This document shows, piece after piece, positions 1 to 8,944 of a stretch of DNA of 64,000 bases. The DNA comes from Streptomyces sp. XM4193. Lineage in GTDB: Bacteria > Actinomycetota > Actinomycetes > Streptomycetales > Streptomycetaceae. The notes below the pieces were generated by a model. The model was not told where the DNA came from. It made no database searches and worked only from the letters and a program-made list of their open reading frames with translations. A program made the position numbers and the translations under genes. The first letter of the stretch is position 1. Each line of letters starts with the position of its first letter. The stretch covers positions 744,001 to 808,000 of the forward strand of contig NZ_JALLGK010000002.1 in NCBI RefSeq assembly GCF_023072595.1. Direction: 5' to 3'.

Positions 1-1
1 G

Positions 2-799
2 AAGCACGATCTGAAGGCGCCCACCACCTGGAAGGAACTCCAGGACGTCGCCACCGAGTTGGGCGAGAAGGAACCGGACATGATCCCGTTCCCGGTGGTC
101 GGCGACAACGAGTACATCCTCGACGCCTTCGTCTGGGGCGCCGGCGGCGAGCTTGCCACCGAGAAGGACGGCGACTGGAAGGCCGCGATCAACAGCCCGA
201 AGTCGATCAAGGGCATCGAGTTCTACACCGAGCTGGCGACCGAGCACAAGACGTCGACCAAGGCGGCGACCACCTGGAACGAGGCCAACCTCGTCGACAA
301 CATCACCAACGGCAAGGTCGCCATGGCCGTCTCGGGCAGCTGGACCCCGGCCACCATCGTGGCCGACGCCCCCGAGCTGAAGGGCAAGCTCGCCTCCGCG
401 CCCATCCCCGGCCCCGACGGCGGAATGAGTCCCTCCTTCCTCGGCGGCTCCCACCTGGGGCTCTTCAACGAGTCCGAGAACCAGGACCTCGGTTGGGAAC
501 TCATCAAGCTGCTCAGCACGGGCGGCTTCGCCGAGAAGTGGGGCGAGCAGTCCGGCTACTTCCCCGGACAGACCTCGCTGGTGGAGAAGGTCGAGAAGGA
601 CGGCGACGCCCTGGCCGCTCCGTTCGCCAAGCAGATGATCGAGGCGGGCGCCACCGTCCCGGTCACCCCCGCCTACGGCGAGATCCAGGGCAAGAAGACG
701 CTCGCCCAGATGCTCCAGTCGATCCTCTCCGGCAAGAAGAGCGTCAAGCAGGCCGCGGACGACGCCGCCAAGGACATGGACAAGACCTTTGGCAACTGA
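2..799 (+). CDS. Sugar ABC transporter substrate-binding protein (3' part)
   Basis: This is the C-terminal part of an extracellular solute-binding protein of the carbohydrate (CUT1/MalE-like) family. The open frame runs in from the left edge, so the start, signal peptide and lipobox are outside the window. About 265 residues are present. Family-like segments are visible: an early stretch predicted to line the sugar cleft (TTWKELQDVATEL), a Gly-rich central part (GGSHLGLF) and a C-terminal helix rich in Lys/Asp. The product would bind a sugar outside the membrane and pass it to the two permeases that follow. Its last 11 bases overlap the first permease, which indicates an operon. No ATPase gene is visible; many Streptomyces CUT1 systems share the ATPase MsiK encoded elsewhere (family knowledge). 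The substrate cannot be told from this fragment. Confidence 0.9.
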   Translation, partial: KHDLKAPTTWKELQDVATELGEKEPDMIPFPVVGDNEYILDAFVWGAGGELATEKDGDWKAAINSPKSIKGIEFYTELATEHKTSTKAATTWNEANLVDNITNGKVAMAVSGSWTPATIVADAPELKGKLASAPIPGPDGGMSPSFLGGSHLGLFNESENQDLGWELIKLLSTGGFAEKWGEQSGYFPGQTSLVEKVEKDGDALAAPFAKQMIEAGATVPVTPAYGEIQGKKTLAQMLQSILSGKKSVKQAADDAAKDMDKTFGN

Positions 800-1781
800 G
801 GCACCCGCACCGCGCCGCCCACGCCCCACCGAAACCACCGGGAAGCAGTCCCGGCCATCGCTGCCGCCCGCCGCCGCCCGACGTGCCCGGCGGCGGGCCG
901 GGGCGCCCTGGCTGCTGCTGGCGCCCGCGCTGCTCGCGGTCGCGGGACTGCTGCTGTGGCCGCTGGCCCGCGTGCTGTGGATGTCCGTGCAGGACTACGG
1001 GCTCCCGGAGATCGTCAGCGGCGACACCAACTACGTCGGCCTGGACAACTACACCGAGATCCTCGGCGACGCCTATCTGTGGCAGACCGTGCTGCCCAAC
1101 ACCCTCGGCTTCGCGTTCGCCTGCGTCGCGCTGACCGTCGTACTGGGAACGCTGGTCGCGCTGCTGCTCCAGCGGCTCGGGCCGTTGTGGCGGACGATCA
1201 CGGGCAGCGCCATCATGATGGCCTGGGCCATGCCCGCGGTGACCGGCACCTATGTGTGGATCTGGCTCTTCGACCCGCTCAGCGGGGCGGTGGTCGGCGG
1301 TCTGGAGGGTCTCGGGATGGTCGAGGCCGGAGAGACCAACTGGTTCACCAGCCGACTCGGGTTCTACGCCATCGCCACCCTGAACGTCGTCCACCACAGC
1401 TTCCCGTTCGTCGCCATCACGGTCTTCGCCGGGCTGCTGACCATCCCCAGGGAACTGCACGAGGCCGCGATCGTCGACGGGGCGAACGCCTGGCAGCGCT
1501 TCTGGTCCATCACGGTGCCGACCATCAAGCCGGTCTTCATGGTCGTGATCATCCTGTCGACCATCTGGGACTTCAAGGTCTTCGTGCAGCTCTATCTGAT
1601 GCCCGGCGGCAGCGGCGCCAACCGGGAAGTGCTCAACCTCGGCGTCTGGTCCTACGTGGAGTCCTTCGCCCAGCGCCAGTACGGGATGGGTTCGGCGATC
1701 GCCGTACTGCTGACCCTGCTGCTGCTCGGCGTCACCGTCGTCTACATCCGGACGCTCTTCAAAGAGAGCGAGGAGCTGTGA
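789..1781 (+). CDS. Sugar ABC transporter permease (MalF-like)
   Basis: Inner-membrane permease of a CUT1 sugar importer, 330 residues. A charged Arg/Pro-rich N-terminus (about residues 1-38) precedes six hydrophobic segments. The cytoplasmic EAA loop that docks on the ATPase is present near residues 222-245 (EAAIVDGANAWQRF, then PTIKP). The start is a TTG overlapping the end of the binding-protein gene by 11 bases. No ATG or GTG lies in frame before the first membrane segment, so translational coupling is likely. The stop overlaps the GTG of the next permease (GTGA). It forms the channel as a heterodimer with the next gene product. Confidence 0.92.
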   Translation: MATEAPAPRRPRPTETTGKQSRPSLPPAAARRARRRAGAPWLLLAPALLAVAGLLLWPLARVLWMSVQDYGLPEIVSGDTNYVGLDNYTEILGDAYLWQTVLPNTLGFAFACVALTVVLGTLVALLLQRLGPLWRTITGSAIMMAWAMPAVTGTYVWIWLFDPLSGAVVGGLEGLGMVEAGETNWFTSRLGFYAIATLNVVHHSFPFVAITVFAGLLTIPRELHEAAIVDGANAWQRFWSITVPTIKPVFMVVIILSTIWDFKVFVQLYLMPGGSGANREVLNLGVWSYVESFAQRQYGMGSAIAVLLTLLLLGVTVVYIRTLFKESEEL

Positions 1782-2698
1782 CCACCACGAGCGCCCTCAC
1801 CCCCGCCAACCCGCCCGCCGACGCCGAGGGTTCCCCGCCGGGAGACCGCGGCAGGCGGCGGGCGGCGAAACCGGCCCCGCGCTCGCCGCTGGGCCGTGTC
1901 GGCAACGCCGTTGCCGTCACGGTGCTGCTGGTCTTCACCGTGCTGCCCGTCTACTGGATGGTCACCACCGCCTTCGATCCGCGGGCCAACTCGCGCGGCA
2001 GCAGCCCGCTGCCGAGCGGCTTCACCCTGGACCACTTCCGGTTCGTGTTCGACGAGGGCGGCTTCGGACCGTTCCTGCTGAACTCCCTGCTGATCGCCAT
2101 CGGTACGGTGCTGCTGGCCGGGCTGCTCGCGCTGCTCGCGGCGGTCGCCGTCGCGCGGTTCGTCTTCCGCTTCCGCACCGCCGTGCTGGTGATGGTGCTG
2201 ATCATCCAGATGGTGCCGCTGGAGGCGCTGGTCATCCCGCTCTTCGTGCAGATGCGGAATCTGGAGATGCTCAACAGCCTGCTGGGGCTGACGATCGTCT
2301 ATCTGGCCTTCTCGCTGCCGTTCGCGATCTGGATGCTGCGCGGTTTCGTCGCGGCAGTGCCCAAGGAGGTGGAGGAGGCGGCCTATCTGGACGGCTGCGG
2401 CTGGCCCAGGATGTTCCGCTCGGTGCTGCTGCCGCTGGTGGCACCCGGGTTGATCGCCACCAGCGTCTTCTCCTTCATCGTCGCCTGGAACGAGTTCATC
2501 TTCGCCTTCACCTTCCTCCAGGACGAGAGCAAGTTCACCGCGGCGGTCGGGCTGCACCGCTTCTTCGGCCAGCACACCAACGACTGGGGGCCGGTGATGG
2601 CGGGTTCGACGCTGATCACCCTGCCGGTGCTGATCTTCTTCGTACTGGCCCAGCGCAAGCTCTCCAACGGCCTCGCCGCGGGCGCGGTCAAGGGCTGA
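1778..2698 (+). CDS. Sugar ABC transporter permease (MalG-like)
   Basis: Second membrane subunit of the CUT1 sugar importer, 306 residues. The GTG start overlaps the preceding stop (GTGA) and has AGGAG at 1771-1775. The N-terminal 38 residues are Pro/Ala/Arg-rich and cytoplasmic; six hydrophobic segments follow. The EAA loop is clear (VEEAAYLDGCGWPRMF, about residues 197-212). The C-terminus ends in a short charged tail. It is the last gene of the operon; the next gene is convergent. Confidence 0.92.
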   Translation: MTTTSALTPANPPADAEGSPPGDRGRRRAAKPAPRSPLGRVGNAVAVTVLLVFTVLPVYWMVTTAFDPRANSRGSSPLPSGFTLDHFRFVFDEGGFGPFLLNSLLIAIGTVLLAGLLALLAAVAVARFVFRFRTAVLVMVLIIQMVPLEALVIPLFVQMRNLEMLNSLLGLTIVYLAFSLPFAIWMLRGFVAAVPKEVEEAAYLDGCGWPRMFRSVLLPLVAPGLIATSVFSFIVAWNEFIFAFTFLQDESKFTAAVGLHRFFGQHTNDWGPVMAGSTLITLPVLIFFVLAQRKLSNGLAAGAVKG

Positions 2699-2816
2699 CG
2701 CCCGCCACCGGTACCGGCGTGGTGTCCGGGTCCGGGTGCCGCCAAGTCCCGTGCTCCGCCAAGGAGTCGGGACGAGCGGCGCCCGGGCCCGGCGGTGTGC
2801 GGCCGATCGGTGTGCG

Positions 2817-2848
2817 GGTCAGGTGGTGCGCTGGTCAGGTGGTGCGCT
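2817..2848. repeat. 16-bp tandem duplication
   Basis: The unit ggtcaggtggtgcgct occurs twice head to tail, and a decayed third start (ggtctaggtg) runs into the stop codon of the minus-strand gene that ends at 2852. It lies between convergent genes and is probably slippage-derived spacer sequence. Confidence 0.7.
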
Positions 2849-2851
2849 GGT

Positions 2852-3763
2852 CTAGGTGTCGCACTCCAGCTCGGTCCGGCACACCCCGCACCGCACCCGT
2901 ACCCGCCCGCGCACCGGAGCGCCGAGGCGCTGTGCGCAGACCGGGCAGCGGAAGGAGACCCGCAGGGCGGCGGGACGGTCGAAGCGGTAGCCGTCGCCGC
3001 CGACCACCGACTCCGCCCCCGGCCGCAGCCGCGAGCGGGCCCGGACGCGGTCCGCGGCGTACCGCTGCCGCGCCGCCCAGCCCGCACCCGCCAGCGGTGG
3101 CCGACGTGCCTCCCGATCGGCGAGCTCACGCCCCCGGGCGTACGCCTCGTACGCCTGCGGGCTGGTGAACCAGACAGCGGGGTCCTCGCCGAACACCCGC
3201 GCGCGCCGGGCCAGTACGTATCCGAACTCCTCCGGCGTCAGATAGCCGAGCTTCTGGCCGCCGACCGCGTCCTGCCGGAAGGCGTCGAGCAACAGCCAGC
3301 CCGCGCCGAGGTAGGCCGCCACGGTGTCGGTCAGCACCTCGTTCTCGGCGGTGGTGGGGAACTCCAGCCCCAGCCGGTGCAGGGCGACATGGGTCACCTC
3401 GTGCGCCAGAGCCGCGCCGATGTCCCGACGGTGCTCCTTGAAGCGGGAGTTGAGCTCCACGAAGTACTCGGGCCCGGTCTCCAGCTCCACCGAGGCGGCG
3501 AACTCCATCTCCCGGAAGCCCACCACCATCCGCGCCTGCGGCAACCGCAGCTGACCCACCATGACGCGGGCGATCCGCTGTGCTCCGGCGTACAGCTCCT
3601 CGTCGTGGCCGAAGGCGACATCGGCGGGGAGGACGCTGGAGCCGTACTGCTGCACCCCGTCGTGGGACAGCCTCCGGTAGAGCGCGGTGATCGCCTCACG
3701 GACCGTCTCCAGATGGGGGAAGCCGTGCTCCACACCGTCCGCCGTGCCGCGCCCCGCCGACAT
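2852..3763 (-). CDS. HEXXH putative metallopeptidase with C-terminal zinc ribbon
   Basis: A 303-residue protein of no named family that I recognise. It has a zincin signature: HEVTH at residues 121-125 after a hydrophobic stretch (AALA), with a candidate third ligand at E142 or D146 in NEVLTDTVAAYL. The last 35 residues form a zinc ribbon with CPVC at 273-276 and CGVC at 292-295. There is no signal peptide or membrane segment, so it is probably cytoplasmic. The ATG start at 3763 was chosen because residues before it in the longer open frame are low-complexity. It is convergent with the sugar operon and divergent from chorismate mutase. Peptidase activity is inferred from the motif only. Confidence 0.72.
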   Translation of the reverse strand: MSAGRGTADGVEHGFPHLETVREAITALYRRLSHDGVQQYGSSVLPADVAFGHDEELYAGAQRIARVMVGQLRLPQARMVVGFREMEFAASVELETGPEYFVELNSRFKEHRRDIGAALAHEVTHVALHRLGLEFPTTAENEVLTDTVAAYLGAGWLLLDAFRQDAVGGQKLGYLTPEEFGYVLARRARVFGEDPAVWFTSPQAYEAYARGRELADREARRPPLAGAGWAARQRYAADRVRARSRLRPGAESVVGGDGYRFDRPAALRVSFRCPVCAQRLGAPVRGRVRVRCGVCRTELECDT

Positions 3764-3926
3764 CCGCCAACCCCCTCGCCGCGTCCGTCCGCCCACTGTA
3801 GAGCGGACGCCGGCGGCAGCGCGGCGCCCGGGGCGGCACGTCCCGCCGCGCCTTCGGCGACATTCGGGCTTCCAGCAGGCGGACATGTGGCCGCCGACGG
3901 GCGCGGTGGACCTAGAGTCAACCCAC

Positions 3927-4271
3927 ATGAACACCCGCAGGACGCCGGACCCCGCAGCGCAGGCCGAGCTCGTTCGACTGCGCGAGAGCATCGACAACAT
4001 CGACGCGGCGGTCGTACACATGCTCGCCGAACGCTTCAAGTGCACCCAGGAGGTGGGCAGGCTGAAGGCGCAGCACCAACTGCCGCCCGCCGACCCGGCC
4101 CGCGAATCGCGGCAGATCGCCCGGCTGCGGGAGCTGGCGGGGAACGCCAAGCTCGACCCGGCCTTCGCCGAGAAGCTGCTCAACTTCATCATCGCCGAGG
4201 TCATCCGCCACCACGAGACCATCGCGGAGGAGGGCGTGCTCCCCGGCGACCGCGACGGCTTCACTCCGTAG
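3927..4271 (+). CDS. Chorismate mutase, AroQ class
   Basis: A small all-helical chorismate mutase of 114 residues, the usual length of the AroQ domain. It would convert chorismate to prephenate for phenylalanine and tyrosine synthesis in the cytoplasm. The N-terminal helix has the family pattern (LRESIDNIDAAVVHML), followed by Arg/Lys positions expected to bind substrate (ERFKCTQEVGRLK, and RESRQ further on). A TAGAGT -10-like box lies at 3913-3918, eight bases before the ATG, and there is no Shine-Dalgarno sequence, so the transcript may be nearly leaderless. It stands alone between a divergent gene and pepN. Confidence 0.88.
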   Translation: MNTRRTPDPAAQAELVRLRESIDNIDAAVVHMLAERFKCTQEVGRLKAQHQLPPADPARESRQIARLRELAGNAKLDPAFAEKLLNFIIAEVIRHHETIAEEGVLPGDRDGFTP

Positions 4272-4474
4272 CGGCCCGCGGGCGGCGGGTTCCGCGAGGG
4301 CCCCTGCCCGAAGGAGGCACTTCCGCCCCAAGTGGGCGTACGCGTCCGGGAGTTGCCGCGCGGACGCTGCCGCCGCAGGAGGGCGGGGCCGGGCGGCCGG
4401 GTCGAGGGCCGGGTCGGCGCCGGTCGGGTCGACCGTGTGCCGAAGCCGCCGGGGCGGTGCGGCACGATGGCCGC

Positions 4475-7006
4475 ATGGCCACTCTTACCCGAGAAGAAGC
4501 CCGGTCCCGCGCCGAGCAGTTGCGGGCGGACAGCTACACCGTCGACCTCGACCTGACCGGCGAGCAGACGTTCACGTCCGCCACCACCGTGGAGTTCACC
4601 GTGCTGCGCGGCGGCGACACCTTCGTCGAGCTGCGTCCGCACACCCTGCACGAGGCGCGCCTGGACGGCGTCCCGCTCGACCCCGCGGCGCTGTCCGACG
4701 GCCGGCTCGCGCTGCGCGGGCTCGCGCCCGGCCCGCACACCCTGCACGTACGGGCTGACATGCCGTACTCCGGCACGGCCGAGGGCATGCACCGCTTCAC
4801 CGATCCGGCCGACGGGCGCTCCTACCTCTACTCGATGTGCTTCCAGACCGAGGCGCCGGCGGTGTACGCCTGCTTCGACCAGCCCGACCTCAAGGCGACC
4901 TTCACCGTCAGCGCCACCACCCCCGACGAGGAGTGGACCTTCCTGACGAACTCGGTCGCCGTCCGCGACCCCGCCGACCCTCGCCGCTGGACGAGCGCCA
5001 CCACCCCGCCGATCAGCACCTATCTGCTCGCGGTGGCCGCCGGCCCGTACCACGGCGTGCACACCGAACACGCCGGCCTTCCGGTCGGGCTGCATGTGCG
5101 CCGCTCGCTCGCCCCGCATCTGGACGCCGACGCGGAGGAACTGCTGGACGTCACCCGGCGCTGCTACGACCACTACCACCAACTCTTCGACGCGCCCTAC
5201 CCGTTCGACTCCTACGACCAGGTCTTCGTGCCGGAGCTCAACGCCGGCGCCATGGAGAACCCCGGCCTCGTCACCATCACCGACGATCTGGTCTTCCGTG
5301 CCGCCGCCACCGACGTCCAGCGCCAGGACCGCGCGGTCACGCTGGCCCACGAGATGGCCCACATGTGGTTCGGCGACCTCGTCACGCTGCGCTGGTGGGA
5401 CGACATCTGGCTGAACGAGTCCTTCGCCGAGTACATGGGCGAGGACGTGGTGGGCGCCGCGACCCACTGGACGCAGACCTGGCCCGACTTCGGCATCCGC
5501 CGCAAGACCTGGGGCTACGACGCCGACCAGCGGCCGAGCACCCACGCGGTGGCCCCGACGCCCGAGGAGATCCCGGACGCCGCCTCCGCCCTGCAGAACT
5601 TCGACGGCATCTCCTACGCCAAGGGCGCCTCCGCGCTGCGCCAACTCGTCGCCTGGCTCGGCCCGCAGGAGTTCCTCGCCGGGGTCAACCACCACATCAA
5701 CCGCCACAGCTTCGGCAACGCCACCCTCGCCGACTTCCTCGACTCGCTCGCGGCGCACACCGACCGGGACGTGCACGACTGGGCCGCCCACTGGCTGCGC
5801 ACCACCGGAGTCGACACCCTCGTCCCGAGCCTCACCGAGGGGGACGACGGCCCGGTGCTGGCCGTCGACCACCGCGGCAGCAGGCCGCACCGGGTCCGGA
5901 TCGGCCTGTACGACCTGGACCACCTGGACACCGCGCCGTCCGGTGCGCGGCTCCTGCCCCGGGAGCCGCTGGAGGTGGACCTGGCACCGGGCCGTCCGCT
6001 GACCAGCGCGCTCCGCGGGCGGCGCCCCGACCTCGTACTGCTCAACGACGGCGACCTGACCTGGGCCAAGGTCCGCTTCGACGAGGCCGGCCGGGACGCC
6101 GTGCGGCAGGCGCTCGGCACCGTGCCCGACGACCTGAGCCGAGCCGTCCTGTGGAACGCCGTGCGGGACCAGGTGCGCGACGCGGAGCTTCCCGCCGCCC
6201 AGTACCTGGATCTGGCGGAGGCCCATCTGCCGCGGGAGACGAACAACTCCCTGCTGACCGCCGGGCTGGAGTTCGCGCTGCACCAGGTGCTCGACCGCTA
6301 CCTCACCGACAGCGAGGCGCCCGCCGGCCGGGAGCGGCTGCACCGCCTCGCCGCCCGGCTCCTCGACGAGCACACCCGACCCGAGATCCGGCTGACCGCG
6401 CTGCGCACCCACCTCGCCACCGCCGAGGACGCCCCGATGCTCGCGCGGTGGCTGGAGCGGCGGAGCACGCCGTTCGGCATCGCGCTCGACCTCGACCTGC
6501 GCTGGCTGGTGCTGCACCGGCTGACCCTGCTCGGTGCGGCCGGCGCGGACCGTATCGCCGAGGAGGCGCGGGCCGATCCGAGCGCGTCCGGCCGGGAGGC
6601 CGCCGCGCGCTGCCGTGCCGCGCTGCCCGACCCGCAGACCAAGGAACGCGTCTGGCAGGAGCTGTTCGACCCCGAGGGCACCCTGAGCCACCACGCCTTC
6701 GCGGCAGCGGTGCGCGGGTTCTGGCCCCGGGGGCAGGAGGCCCTCACCCGGCCCTACCGTGCGCGGTACTTCGCCGAGGTGGTGCCGTTGGCGAGGAGCC
6801 GCGGCGAGACCCTCGCCCGCCAGGCCGGCCGGTTCGCCTTCCCATACTCGGCCGTCGACCCCGAGGTGCTGGCGCTCGGCGAGCGGTGCCTGCGCGAGGC
6901 GGACCCGACACCCGCGCTGCGGCGTCAGCTCGTCGACCAACTCGACGATCTGGGCAGGGCGTTGAGGGTGCGTGCCGCCTCGCGACCGGATCCCGACGGG
7001 AGTTGA
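4475..7006 (+). CDS. pepN: Aminopeptidase N (M1 family zinc peptidase)
   Basis: An 843-residue cytosolic aminopeptidase that removes N-terminal residues from peptides. Diagnostic elements are all present: GAMEN at residues 258-262 for substrate N-terminus recognition, zinc motif HEMAH at 292-296 with the third ligand E315 in NESFAEY, and the following WFGDLVT and WWDDIWLNE. The C-terminal half (about 530-843) is the ERAP1-like helical domain, and the length matches actinobacterial PepN. A CACGAT -10-like box lies at 4463-4468, six bases before the ATG, with no Shine-Dalgarno, suggesting a leaderless transcript. A nearby ATG at 4467 is out of frame. Confidence 0.95.
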   Translation: MATLTREEARSRAEQLRADSYTVDLDLTGEQTFTSATTVEFTVLRGGDTFVELRPHTLHEARLDGVPLDPAALSDGRLALRGLAPGPHTLHVRADMPYSGTAEGMHRFTDPADGRSYLYSMCFQTEAPAVYACFDQPDLKATFTVSATTPDEEWTFLTNSVAVRDPADPRRWTSATTPPISTYLLAVAAGPYHGVHTEHAGLPVGLHVRRSLAPHLDADAEELLDVTRRCYDHYHQLFDAPYPFDSYDQVFVPELNAGAMENPGLVTITDDLVFRAAATDVQRQDRAVTLAHEMAHMWFGDLVTLRWWDDIWLNESFAEYMGEDVVGAATHWTQTWPDFGIRRKTWGYDADQRPSTHAVAPTPEEIPDAASALQNFDGISYAKGASALRQLVAWLGPQEFLAGVNHHINRHSFGNATLADFLDSLAAHTDRDVHDWAAHWLRTTGVDTLVPSLTEGDDGPVLAVDHRGSRPHRVRIGLYDLDHLDTAPSGARLLPREPLEVDLAPGRPLTSALRGRRPDLVLLNDGDLTWAKVRFDEAGRDAVRQALGTVPDDLSRAVLWNAVRDQVRDAELPAAQYLDLAEAHLPRETNNSLLTAGLEFALHQVLDRYLTDSEAPAGRERLHRLAARLLDEHTRPEIRLTALRTHLATAEDAPMLARWLERRSTPFGIALDLDLRWLVLHRLTLLGAAGADRIAEEARADPSASGREAAARCRAALPDPQTKERVWQELFDPEGTLSHHAFAAAVRGFWPRGQEALTRPYRARYFAEVVPLARSRGETLARQAGRFAFPYSAVDPEVLALGERCLREADPTPALRRQLVDQLDDLGRALRVRAASRPDPDGS

Positions 7007-7014
7007 CCGTTTCC

Positions 7015-7110
7015 CGCCTGTACGCCCGTCCGCCTGTACGCCCGCCCGTCCGCCTGTACGCCCGCCCGTCCGCCGGTACGCCCGCAGGTCCACCGGTACT
7101 CCCGCCGGTC
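7015..7110. repeat. Degenerate 20-bp tandem repeat
   Basis: Directly after the pepN stop the unit cgcctgtacgcccgcccgtc is repeated head to tail. There are two exact copies (7031-7050, 7051-7070), a shortened copy before them (7015-7030) and two progressively mutated copies after them (7071-7090, 7091-7110). It is non-coding. There are no spacers, so it is not CRISPR. Confidence 0.85.
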
Positions 7111-7115
7111 CACCG

Positions 7116-7135
7116 CGGTCGGTCCGGACCGACCG
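7116..7135. terminator. 20-bp perfect palindrome downstream of pepN
   Basis: CGGTCGGTCC followed by its exact reverse complement. It directly follows the tandem repeat and lies between pepN and the pyk promoter. In RNA it would be a GC hairpin with a small loop. It could be a terminator of the T-less type common in Streptomyces, or a protein-binding site. Confidence 0.45.
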
Positions 7136-7287
7136 GCCGGTTCTGGTCCGTGTGTGCGTGCGGGCGTGCGGGCGGGTGCGGCGGGCGGGGTGTCTCTCGC
7201 CGCGCCCGCCAACTCGACGGGACCACAGGGGAGTTGGCGACCGGATTTCAGCCTCCCGACGGCCGGGCCACTTCTGCCGATAGCCGT

Positions 7288-7311
7288 TTACCAGCCGGTA
7301 AGTCATAGGGT
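7288..7311 (+). promoter_or_regulatory. pyk promoter region with small inverted repeat
   Basis: TAGGGT at 7306-7311 lies six bases before the pyk ATG and fits a -10 box for a leaderless transcript. Just upstream, ttacc-agcc-ggtaa (7288-7301) is an inverted repeat located where the -35/-10 spacer would be, so a repressor bound there would block the promoter. No good -35 box is seen. Confidence 0.5.
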
Positions 7312-7317
7312 CCAGCC

Positions 7318-8760
7318 ATGCGCGGAGCAAAGATCGTCTGCACCCTGGGTCCGGCCACCGATTCCTATGAGCAGATCAGGCTGCTGGTCGAGGCGGGCCT
7401 CGATGTCGCCAGGTTCAACCTGGCGCACGGCAGCCTTGCCGACCACCACACCAGGTACCGGCATCTGCGTGCCGCCGCGGCCGAGGTGGGCCGCACCGTG
7501 GGCACGCTCGCCGACCTCCAGGGGCCGAGGATCAGGCTCACCACCTTCGAGTCCGGGCCCGTACTCCTGGACGCGGACGACGAGTTCACCATCACCACCG
7601 AGGAGACCCGGGGCGACCACACGCACTGCGGCACCACGCACCACACCCTGCACGAGGACGTCTCGGCCGGGGACCGCGTCCTGGTCGACGGCGGCCGGGT
7701 GGTGCTGGACGTCACCGCGGTGGAGGGCCCCCGGATCAGGACCCGGGTGGTCACCGGCGGCATCGTCTCCGACCACAAGCCGCTGAATCTGCCGGGGGTC
7801 GCGCTCAGCGTCCCGGCGATGACCAAGAAGGACGCCGACGACCTCCGTTGGGCGCTCGGCGCCGGTTTCGATCTCGTCGCGATGCCCCATGTGCGCAGTG
7901 CGCAGGACGTCCGCGCGGTGCACACGGTGATGGACGAGGCAGGTGTCCGCCGGCCGGTTCTCGCGAAGATCGAGAAGCCGGAGGCCGTGCAGAATCTGGA
8001 GGAGGTGCTCGCCGCCTTCGACGGACTGCTGATCGCGCGCGGCGACCTCGGCGTCGAGATGCCGCTGGAGGCGGTGCCGGCGGTGCAGAAGCGGCTGGTG
8101 GCGCTGGCCCGCCGGAACGCCAAGCCGGTCATCGTCGCGACGCAGATGCTGGAGTCCATGGTCGACAACTCGCGTCCCACGCGCGCGGAGGCGTCCGACG
8201 TGGCCAACGCGGTGATGGACGGCAGCGACGCGGTGATGCTCTCGGCGGAGACGAGCATCGGCAAGTACCCGGCCGAGGCGGTGGCGACGATGAGCCGTAT
8301 CGTCGCGGCCACGGAGGCGGACCAACTCGCCCACGGGCTCGCCCCGTTGACGGCGCAGAGCAAGCCCCGTACGCACGGCGGCGCGGTCGCCCGCGCCGCC
8401 GCGGAGATCGGGGACTTCCTCGGGGCGCGCTTTCTGGTCGCCTTCACCCAGAGCGGCGACACCGCGCGCCGGCTGGCCCGTTACCGTTCGCCGATCTCGG
8501 TGCTCGCCTTCACCCCGGACCCGGCCACGCACGGCCAGCTCTGCCTGACCTGGGGCGTCGAGACGTTCCTCGGTCCCGAGGTGGCGACCACGGACGAGAT
8601 GGTCCAGCAGGTGGACGAGCAGCTGCTGCGGATCGGCCGGTGTGAGGCAGGCGACACCATCGTCATCACGGCGGGCTCGCCCCCCGGGGTGTCCGGCACG
8701 ACGAACCTGGTGCGGGTGCACCACCTCGGCGAACCGCACTCCGCGGGCGGGACCGACTGA
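7318..8760 (+). CDS. pyk: Pyruvate kinase
   Basis: Catalyses phosphoenolpyruvate + ADP to pyruvate + ATP, the last step of glycolysis. The 480-residue length is typical. The N-terminus has the catalytic-barrel start (KIVCTLGPATDS), then ARFNLAHG, the active-site lysine segment LAKIEKPEAVQNL, the metal/phosphate region RGDLGVEMP and the conserved TQMLESM. The C-terminal regulatory domain begins near residue 350 and ends with VHHLGEPHSAGG. Streptomyces usually has two pyruvate kinases; this one lies next to the ANTAR regulator, like the copy I remember as SCO2014. A 13-bp-stem hairpin follows the stop. Confidence 0.96.
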   Translation: MRGAKIVCTLGPATDSYEQIRLLVEAGLDVARFNLAHGSLADHHTRYRHLRAAAAEVGRTVGTLADLQGPRIRLTTFESGPVLLDADDEFTITTEETRGDHTHCGTTHHTLHEDVSAGDRVLVDGGRVVLDVTAVEGPRIRTRVVTGGIVSDHKPLNLPGVALSVPAMTKKDADDLRWALGAGFDLVAMPHVRSAQDVRAVHTVMDEAGVRRPVLAKIEKPEAVQNLEEVLAAFDGLLIARGDLGVEMPLEAVPAVQKRLVALARRNAKPVIVATQMLESMVDNSRPTRAEASDVANAVMDGSDAVMLSAETSIGKYPAEAVATMSRIVAATEADQLAHGLAPLTAQSKPRTHGGAVARAAAEIGDFLGARFLVAFTQSGDTARRLARYRSPISVLAFTPDPATHGQLCLTWGVETFLGPEVATTDEMVQQVDEQLLRIGRCEAGDTIVITAGSPPGVSGTTNLVRVHHLGEPHSAGGTD

Positions 8761-8774
8761 GTCACGGAGTCCTG

Positions 8775-8819
8775 CTGCCCGGCCAACTCCCCGTCCGCGC
8801 ACGGCGGTTGGCCGGGCAG
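8775..8819 (+). terminator. Terminator hairpin after pyk
   Basis: Perfect 13-bp arms, ctgcccggccaac at 8775-8787 and its complement at 8807-8819, separated by 19 bases. It starts 15 bases after the pyk stop and has no T-run. It lies between convergent pyk and the minus-strand tRNA. Confidence 0.75.
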
Positions 8820-8944
8820 TGGTGGAGAGTGGGCGCTCAGGGCGCGGGCCGGAAGGCGGGACGGCCGCAGCCGACGTACGGGGCGTCCCGAGAGGGGACG
8901 AAGATCAAGCGTCGTCGGTTTTTGCCTTCGAAGTGAAGGAAAAG

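Noticed and set aside
7015..7110. CRISPR-like repeats
   Set aside because: Units are contiguous with no unique spacers and decay progressively; no cas genes are present.
2852..7330. Minus-strand open frame of 1492 codons over pepN
   Set aside because: Only the last 304 codons (to 3763) are a real gene. The rest is antisense to pepN, low-complexity and without family motifs.
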